Assembly (NCBI GenBank): GCA_016929465.1
Contig: JAFGIT010000237.1
Span: 1-10,391 of the forward strand
DNA length: 10,391 nucleotides
Direction of reading: 5' to 3'
Source of the DNA: Candidatus Coatesiibacteriota bacterium
GTDB taxonomy: Bacteria; B130-G9
Positions 5,805-10,391 of the stretch are shown here, piece after piece. The position numbers were made by a program, and so were the translations under genes. The notes beneath the pieces were generated by a model, which saw only the letters and a list, made by a program, of their open reading frames with translations, was not told where the DNA came from and ran no database searches. How positions within the stretch are numbered: the stretch's first letter is position 1; the number at the start of each line of letters is the position of its first letter.

Positions 5805-6893
5805 TTGCAGCAGGTGAACGAAAAGCGGCGGAAAACGAAAGCGATATCGATAGGAAATGTGCCGATTGGGGGGGATTCGCCCATATCGGTGCAATCCATG
5901 ACCAAGTGCGAGACCAGCGACCGTGGTGCTGTTCTCGACCAGATTCGCTCGCTCGCAACGGCCGGATGCGACATCATCCGCCTCGCCATCCCAGACGAGT
6001 CCTCAGCGAGGGCGATCGAGAGAATATGCAAAGCGAGCCCGATTCCCGTTGTCGCGGATATCCACTTCGACTATCAGCTTGCGTTGATAACCATCGCGGG
6101 CGGCGTGGATGCAGTACGAATAAATCCCGGCAATATGAAGAGAGAAAGCCACGTGAAGGCGGTGGCCGACGCGGCCCAGAAAGCGGGCATACCGATCCGA
6201 ATAGGTATAAACAGCGGCTCATTAGAGAGATCGCTCCTGAAAAAATACGGCGGGCCGACAGCTGAAGCGATGGCAGAGTCCGCAATGATGTGCGCGAAGA
6301 AATTCGAGGGATGGGGCTTCAAGGACCTGAAGCTGTCGCTCAAATCGCACGATGTCGCCGAGACGGTATTCGCCTACAGGAAGGTTGCCGCGGTGTGTGA
6401 CTATCCTCTTCATCTAGGCATTACTGCAACCGGGGCGGGGCTGGAGGCGAAGCTGAAATCCGCGGTAGGAATTGGGGCTCTTCTGATCGACGGGATCGGA
6501 GATACGATAAGAGTCTCCCTCTCTTCCGAGCCCGAGGAGGAGGTTGTCGTGGGCCTCGCGCTATTGAAAACGCTCGGATTGCATCCGCGCGGCCTTGAGC
6601 TCGTAGCCTGCCCAACCTGCGGCAGGTGCAAGGTTGACCTATTGAATTATCTCGAAATCGTGAAGAAGGGCCTCTCCGGAATTCAGGGCGAGATAAGCGT
6701 GGCGGTCATGGGCTGCGTGGTCAATGGTCCGGGGGAGGCCCGACAGGCGGATATCGGAGTTGCCTTCTCGGATGATGGGACCGCTAGCGTATTTCGGGAC
6801 GGCAGACACTACGCATCTGGCCCGGCAGGCGAGATGCTCGAGCGCCTGATTGATGACGCCCGTCGTCTTGCTGAGGAGAGGAGAACTCAATAG
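5805..6893 (+). CDS. ispG: 4-hydroxy-3-methylbut-2-en-1-yl diphosphate synthase IspG (GcpE)
   Basis: This 362-residue enzyme is a short-form IspG of the MEP isoprenoid pathway. It reductively converts 2-C-methyl-D-erythritol 2,4-cyclodiphosphate to HMBPP with a [4Fe-4S] cluster and two electrons from flavodoxin or ferredoxin. The TIM-barrel part shows PISVQSMTKCETSD (26-39), IIRLAIPDE, VVADIHFDY (82-90), AVRINPGN (103-110), RIGINSGSL (132-140), LHLGITATGAG and GIGDTIRVSLS. The C-terminal cluster domain has CPTCGRC (C269 and C272) and MGCVVNGPGEA (C304, E311), the exact ligand pattern of bacterial IspG. The TTG start is backed by GGGAG eight bases upstream. It lies between glcD and an RnfC/PduS-like gene, which could bear on electron supply; that link is inference. 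Confidence 0.96.
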   Translation: MQQVNEKRRKTKAISIGNVPIGGDSPISVQSMTKCETSDRGAVLDQIRSLATAGCDIIRLAIPDESSARAIERICKASPIPVVADIHFDYQLALITIAGGVDAVRINPGNMKRESHVKAVADAAQKAGIPIRIGINSGSLERSLLKKYGGPTAEAMAESAMMCAKKFEGWGFKDLKLSLKSHDVAETVFAYRKVAAVCDYPLHLGITATGAGLEAKLKSAVGIGALLIDGIGDTIRVSLSSEPEEEVVVGLALLKTLGLHPRGLELVACPTCGRCKVDLLNYLEIVKKGLSGIQGEISVAVMGCVVNGPGEARQADIGVAFSDDGTASVFRDGRHYASGPAGEMLERLIDDARRLAEERRTQ

Positions 6894-6950
6894 AATGTCC
6901 CATCGGGGCCGCTTGAACGACCGTGAATAACTAGAGGTCGAGTTAATCTG

Positions 6951-8279
6951 ATGCAGAACCACAGACTGACTGCAGAGAAGGTCAGAGACGCCGGCGTCAT
7001 CGGTGCTGGGGGAGGGGGATTTCCGACACACGTAAAGCTCTCAGCGAAGGCGGACACTCTGATCGGCAATGGTGCGGAATGCGAGGCGCTCTCATATAGT
7101 GACCAGGCATTGATGCTACATCGGCCCAAGGATATCCTCGATGGTCTTCTCCTGGGAGCCGAGGCGGTGTCCGCTGGACGGGTCGTTCTTGCCCTCAAGA
7201 AGAAATTTTCAGGGCAAATCGCCCTGTTCAAGAAGCTCATGTCGGAAGGCGCATATAGCGGCATTGAATTGCTGCTCCTTCCTGACGTCTATCCCGTGGG
7301 CGACGAATTCGTTCTGGTCTATGAGGCGACCGGCCAGGTTGTCCCTCAGGGGGGGATTCCGATAGACATAGGGGTGGTCGTGCAGAACGTCGCGACGCTC
7401 TTCAACATAGCCGAGGCAGAAGCTGGAGTTCCTGTGACAGAGAGGCTCGTTTCCGTCTGTGGCGAGGTGCCCAGGCCATCGGTCTTCGAAGTTCCCATCG
7501 GGGCGTCATTCAGAGGGGTTCTGCACGCGTGTGGGCTATCCTCGTTCTCGGGCCTCTCAGTGCTGGATGGCGGCGTCATGATGGGCAAGATCGTCGATCC
7601 GGACAATTCATATATATCCAAGACGACCTCTGCGATTGTCGTATTGCCGGAGGACTCGCCCCCGATTCTGGAGAGAACGTCTTCCCTGGACCGGGTCTTC
7701 AGAATCGCCAAATCCGTTTGCGACCAGTGCAATTTCTGCACGGAGCTCTGCCCCCGGTATCTCCTGGGCCACAGGTTGCGCCCACACCTCGCGATGCGTC
7801 GGATGGGATTCGAGCTCTCGCTCAGGGACGAGGTGCTCTCTGAGGCTCATTACTGCTCTGAATGCGGAATCTGCTCGCTCTATGCTTGTCCGCTGGGGAT
7901 CTCGCCGAGACGGGTCAACGTCCTTTTGAAATCGAAATACAAAAGGCCTAGAATCGACAAACTGGAATTCGAAGCAAGGCCCGAATACACCGACCGCCGG
8001 CTGCCAGCTGCAAGGCTCAAGAAAAGACTCGGCGTCGCTCGATATGAGGCCAGATTGCCCGAGTATGCCGGCCGGCTTGCAGTCGAATCAGTGAGTATCT
8101 CACTGAAGCAGCACGTTGGAAAGGTGGCCCTGCCCCTGGTGAAGGTAGGCGCATCCGCGAGTAAAGGAATGCTGATCGCCGATATTCCGGAGGGCGAGCT
8201 CGGCGCCAGGATACATGCGTCGATCGATGGCCATGTGACAAACATAACGAACGAAGCCATTACCATCGGCAATCCGTGA
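6951..8279 (+). CDS. RnfC/PduS-like flavin and Fe-S electron-transfer protein (SLBB domain)
   Basis: This 442-residue protein resembles the respiratory complex I 51-kDa/RnfC superfamily, closest in layout to PduS and PrdC. The N-terminal flavin/nucleotide-binding part shows GVIGAGGGGFPTHVKL (15-30), NGAECEALSYSDQ (40-52) and YPVGDEFVLVYEATGQVVPQGGIP (114-137). An SLBB-like region spans about 165-230 (VSVCGEVPRPSVFEVPIG). Two [4Fe-4S] motifs follow: C257-x2-C260-x2-C263-x3-C267P and C302-x2-C305-x2-C308-x4-C313P, then PLGISPRRVN as in PduS. The C-terminal 385-440 is the barrel-sandwich hybrid domain, which is N-terminal in true RnfC. No membrane segments are seen, so it is probably soluble. 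PduS reduces cobalamin and RnfC carries NADH electrons; neither role can be assigned here, as no Pdu, microcompartment or Rnf genes are present. AGAGGT lies about 12 bases before the ATG. Confidence 0.82.
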   Translation: MQNHRLTAEKVRDAGVIGAGGGGFPTHVKLSAKADTLIGNGAECEALSYSDQALMLHRPKDILDGLLLGAEAVSAGRVVLALKKKFSGQIALFKKLMSEGAYSGIELLLLPDVYPVGDEFVLVYEATGQVVPQGGIPIDIGVVVQNVATLFNIAEAEAGVPVTERLVSVCGEVPRPSVFEVPIGASFRGVLHACGLSSFSGLSVLDGGVMMGKIVDPDNSYISKTTSAIVVLPEDSPPILERTSSLDRVFRIAKSVCDQCNFCTELCPRYLLGHRLRPHLAMRRMGFELSLRDEVLSEAHYCSECGICSLYACPLGISPRRVNVLLKSKYKRPRIDKLEFEARPEYTDRRLPAARLKKRLGVARYEARLPEYAGRLAVESVSISLKQHVGKVALPLVKVGASASKGMLIADIPEGELGARIHASIDGHVTNITNEAITIGNP

Positions 8280-8295
8280 GAGGCAGACGACTATT

Positions 8296-9174
8296 ATGGC
8301 GAAGCTAAGTCGCGAATCTCTGCAGCGTCTGGGAGAGCTGAATCGCAACCGACTGAAATCCGCGAAGGAACGGCCTGAGAAAGAGGAAATACTGCAACCT
8401 AAGGTCCCCCGCAGCCCCGGAGCGCGCAATCATTCGACTGCAGGATTCATTGATCCGCCGGATGAGATCACCGGTCGCGAGGTCGAGATGCCGAGTGGCA
8501 AGTTCTTGCTGATAAGAAGAGACCTGGCGGAGATCTGGGATGCGGCGGAGAGATTCGCCTCCCACTATTGCCTGGTATTCAATAGAGGCGCAATCGGTGT
8601 CGATATCGATTCGCTACACGAGGATGTGAGGCGATTTTGCGAGGTCGATCATAATCAGCTGCTCTATCTTGATATCGAGACATGCGGACTTTCGTCGGTG
8701 CCGGTGTTTCTTGTGGGAGTTCAGCAGTTGGTCGGGGAACGACTGGTTCTCGAGCAGTATTTGGCGCGGGATTACTCAGAGGAGAAGCCGATGCTCGAAT
8801 ATTTCTGGGGCAAGATGGCGGAATTCGAGGCGGTGACGACATATAACGGGAAGTCATTCGACGTTCCATTCTTGAGGGACAGAGCGGTCTATCACGGCGT
8901 GCCGCACGTCGTCCCTGGTTTCCATCTCGACCTCCTCCACGAGGCACGACGCAGATTCAAGGGACAATTCCCGAACTGCAAGCTTCAGACGCTGGAGGCC
9001 CGTCTCTGCAACAGATTACGGAGAGGTGACATCCCCGGTGAGTTGATCCCCAAGGCCTATCATGACTTCGTAAGGACCAAGGACCCGCAGTTGATCCGCA
9101 ATGTCATCCACCACAACGCGCTCGACATCGTGACGATGAGCGAGGTCTTGCTCAGGCTTCTTTCTGGTCTGTAG
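8296..9174 (+). CDS. YprB-type RNase H-like DEDDh 3'-5' exonuclease domain protein
   Basis: This 292-residue protein carries a C-terminal YprB ribonuclease H-like domain (about 120-290). The exonuclease motifs are visible: DIET at 126-129 (D126, E128), YNGKSFDVPFL at 183-193 (D189), FHLDLLHEARR at 209-219 (D212), and HHNALDIV at 272-279 (H272 and D277, an Hx4D spacing), giving a DEDDh site. QTLEARL and IPKAYHDFVRTKDPQLIRNV are also typical of YprB relatives. The first 115 residues are less conserved, begin with a charged basic segment and lack a signal peptide. YprB family members are predicted nucleases; the Bacillus gene sits next to a helicase gene (yprA), which is absent here. The ATG follows the RnfC-like stop by 16 bp with GAGAGG about 12 bases upstream, so it is probably the last gene of the glcD operon. 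Its 3' end overlaps the convergent glycosyltransferase by 23 bp. Confidence 0.85.
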   Translation: MAKLSRESLQRLGELNRNRLKSAKERPEKEEILQPKVPRSPGARNHSTAGFIDPPDEITGREVEMPSGKFLLIRRDLAEIWDAAERFASHYCLVFNRGAIGVDIDSLHEDVRRFCEVDHNQLLYLDIETCGLSSVPVFLVGVQQLVGERLVLEQYLARDYSEEKPMLEYFWGKMAEFEAVTTYNGKSFDVPFLRDRAVYHGVPHVVPGFHLDLLHEARRRFKGQFPNCKLQTLEARLCNRLRRGDIPGELIPKAYHDFVRTKDPQLIRNVIHHNALDIVTMSEVLLRLLSGL

Positions 9175-10391
9175 GCTTCACATTCCCGATGCGCAGGATC
9201 TTGCGCTTGATGAAATGGGCTGCTCTCCAGGTCCGGGTATTCGTTATGTCATGAATGTATCTCTGCTTGAGAGCCATTTCCACTCTGGCTTCTTCGAGCT
9301 CACGCTCCAGCCTACGGGACTTATCACGCCAGAAATCCACCTCGCCATGAATGCGGCCGGTCTCCTTTGCTATCGCGATGTGCTCGGCGGAGAGTCTCGC
9401 CATCTCTTCCGCGACGACCGCGATCAAGGTATTCGCTCTCTCCAGTTTGGATGGTGATTTGCAGAACTCGTCGAGCCCCTCGACACACTTGTCCCAGGTC
9501 AGGTTTTCGCGAACGAGTCTCTGTGCATTTAGAGCCTTCGGCCTAAGGACCTGCGGGTCGCGCAGAATACTCTCTGTGATCCTCCGCACTGCGCCCTTCT
9601 CGAGAGGATCGACGAGCCATCCTGCATCGTAGTGCTCGATGAGTTCTGATATCCAATAAAAGTTGGAGACTATGACCGGTATCCCCAGCCAGAGATAGGT
9701 CGTGGTCCGCATGGGATTTGCGAGTGCGCGTTCGAGATTTTGCTTCATGACGTCTATCGCACAGCCGTATTTGGCCCATTCAGTGGTGATCTCGCTGAAT
9801 GGGAAGAATCCTCTGACCTTCAATCGCTCGCTATTGCCAAGCCGCATCCTCGGGTCGATCAGCCTTGTGTTTATATCTTGCCAGGTCGGGTGCTTGCCCG
9901 TGAAGATCGTGAATTCTCCCTTTTTGGCTGCGTCGAGCGTTGAGAGAAGCTCCTTCTGGGCATCGAAAGGGTCCTGCCAGGGATAGAACATCCCTGCACA
10001 GATGAAGCTTGGTTCATCCCGCTCGGGAATCGGGGGCAAGTCCGGCGAACAGCAGATCGGTATTATCGTAAAATGCCTCTGTTGGATATCGAGCCCAGCG
10101 AGTATCCAGAAAGGTGTGTACCAGGGCAGTTGCCTCGGGCTGCCGATTATGAAGAAGTCGGCCCTCGCATATTGGTCGAGGCGGCCCATTATCACATCGG
10201 AGAAGTCTGAACCGGGCGTAAAGACTGCCTCGAGTTCGATATTCGCCGCGAGATCGAGGACCACGGGGAGTGAATTTCCAGAATAGAACCTCATGAGATA
10301 AGAGGTCGCGAATAGGATAATGTCGGCGCCCGAGGCCGCAACCTTCTCGTCGATATCGGTCAGGTCGTGCGCTAGAGCAAGAAACTCCTCC
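9152..10391 (-). CDS. Glycosyltransferase (GT-B, GT4-like) with C-terminal coiled coil, 5' partial
   Basis: The frame is open from the stop at 9152 to the window edge (412 codons visible). The first ATG seen, at 10294, is internal: the 32 codons upstream read as coding (DEKVAASGADIILFATSYLM...), so the true start lies beyond the window. The visible part is the end of the N-terminal Rossmann domain, then a GT-B donor domain beginning near EPSFICAGMFYPW, with RGFFPFSEI and the nucleotide-sugar-binding segment NPMRTTTYLWLGIPVIVS...ISELIEHYDAGWLVDP. A charged helical stretch follows (about 318-382 from the edge, with RRLERELEEARVEM), then TNTRTWRAAHFIKRKIL, a tail seen in cell-surface polysaccharide glycosyltransferases. 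The predicted role is sugar transfer in O-antigen or exopolysaccharide assembly at the inner membrane; donor and acceptor are unknown. No signal peptide can be judged because the N-terminus is missing. Confidence 0.78.
   Translation of the reverse strand, partial: EEFLALAHDLTDIDEKVAASGADIILFATSYLMRFYSGNSLPVVLDLAANIELEAVFTPGSDFSDVIMGRLDQYARADFFIIGSPRQLPWYTPFWILAGLDIQQRHFTIIPICCSPDLPPIPERDEPSFICAGMFYPWQDPFDAQKELLSTLDAAKKGEFTIFTGKHPTWQDINTRLIDPRMRLGNSERLKVRGFFPFSEITTEWAKYGCAIDVMKQNLERALANPMRTTTYLWLGIPVIVSNFYWISELIEHYDAGWLVDPLEKGAVRRITESILRDPQVLRPKALNAQRLVRENLTWDKCVEGLDEFCKSPSKLERANTLIAVVAEEMARLSAEHIAIAKETGRIHGEVDFWRDKSRRLERELEEARVEMALKQRYIHDITNTRTWRAAHFIKRKILRIGNVKPTDQKEA

Noticed and set aside
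6894-6950. Possible internal promoter between ispG and the RnfC-like gene
   Set aside because: TTGAAC at 6913-6918 has no -10 box at a workable distance (nearest candidates are about 9 or 23 bases away).
6951-8279. Evidence for a propanediol-utilisation microcompartment from the PduS-like protein
   Set aside because: No shell protein, diol dehydratase or aldehyde dehydrogenase genes are present; the similarity covers the electron-transfer module only.

Overview
This is a bacterial chromosomal window of mid-range GC (mid-50s percent by eye). It is densely packed: ten complete genes, plus an eleventh that runs off the right edge, with no intergenic gap above about 125 bp. IspG (MEP-pathway isoprenoid synthesis), an RnfC/PduS-type flavin/Fe-S protein and a GlcD-type flavoprotein suggest an organism with low-potential redox metabolism, plausibly anaerobic. 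SpoVG, ComF and an FliK-like protein are too widespread to fix the phylum. ATA and AGA/AGG codons are common, and GTG and TTG starts are used. I cannot name the organism. I see no tRNA, rRNA, CRISPR, insertion sequence or phage gene.

Left part, minus strand (about 31-1903). A short operon reads leftwards: spoVG (1867-1586), queD (1510-1142), then a 369-residue putative PD-(D/E)XK nuclease (1140-31) whose start lies one base after the queD stop. Its promoter appears to lie in the divergent gap at 1868-1990. There a TTGACC/TAATAT pair ends six bases before the spoVG GTG, so the mRNA may be leaderless. A perfect 8-bp inverted repeat covers the -35 box.

Middle part, plus strand (about 1955-4349). 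A small DUF1232 membrane protein, a ComF-type phosphoribosyltransferase and a protein with an FliK C-terminal-like domain are joined by 4-bp stop/start overlaps (ATGA and TTGA). They are almost certainly translated from one message.

Right-middle part, plus strand (about 4333-9174). A well-formed promoter (TTGACG, 17 bp, TACACT) carries a perfect 13-bp palindrome in its spacer, which looks like a repressor operator. It drives glcD, then ispG, an rnfC/pduS-like gene and a YprB-family DEDDh exonuclease gene, all in one direction with gaps of 14, 57 and 16 bp. Three of the four are redox enzymes. A common electron path is an attractive but unproven reading.

Right edge, minus strand (9152-10391). 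A glycosyltransferase with a C-terminal coiled coil overlaps the exonuclease gene tail to tail by 23 bp. Its reading frame stays open to the edge, so its N-terminus is missing here.

There is no clear-cut new system. The most unusual items are the queD-nuclease coupling, the pair of leaderless-type divergent promoters, the palindrome inside the glcD promoter, and the glcD-ispG-rnfC-like grouping.
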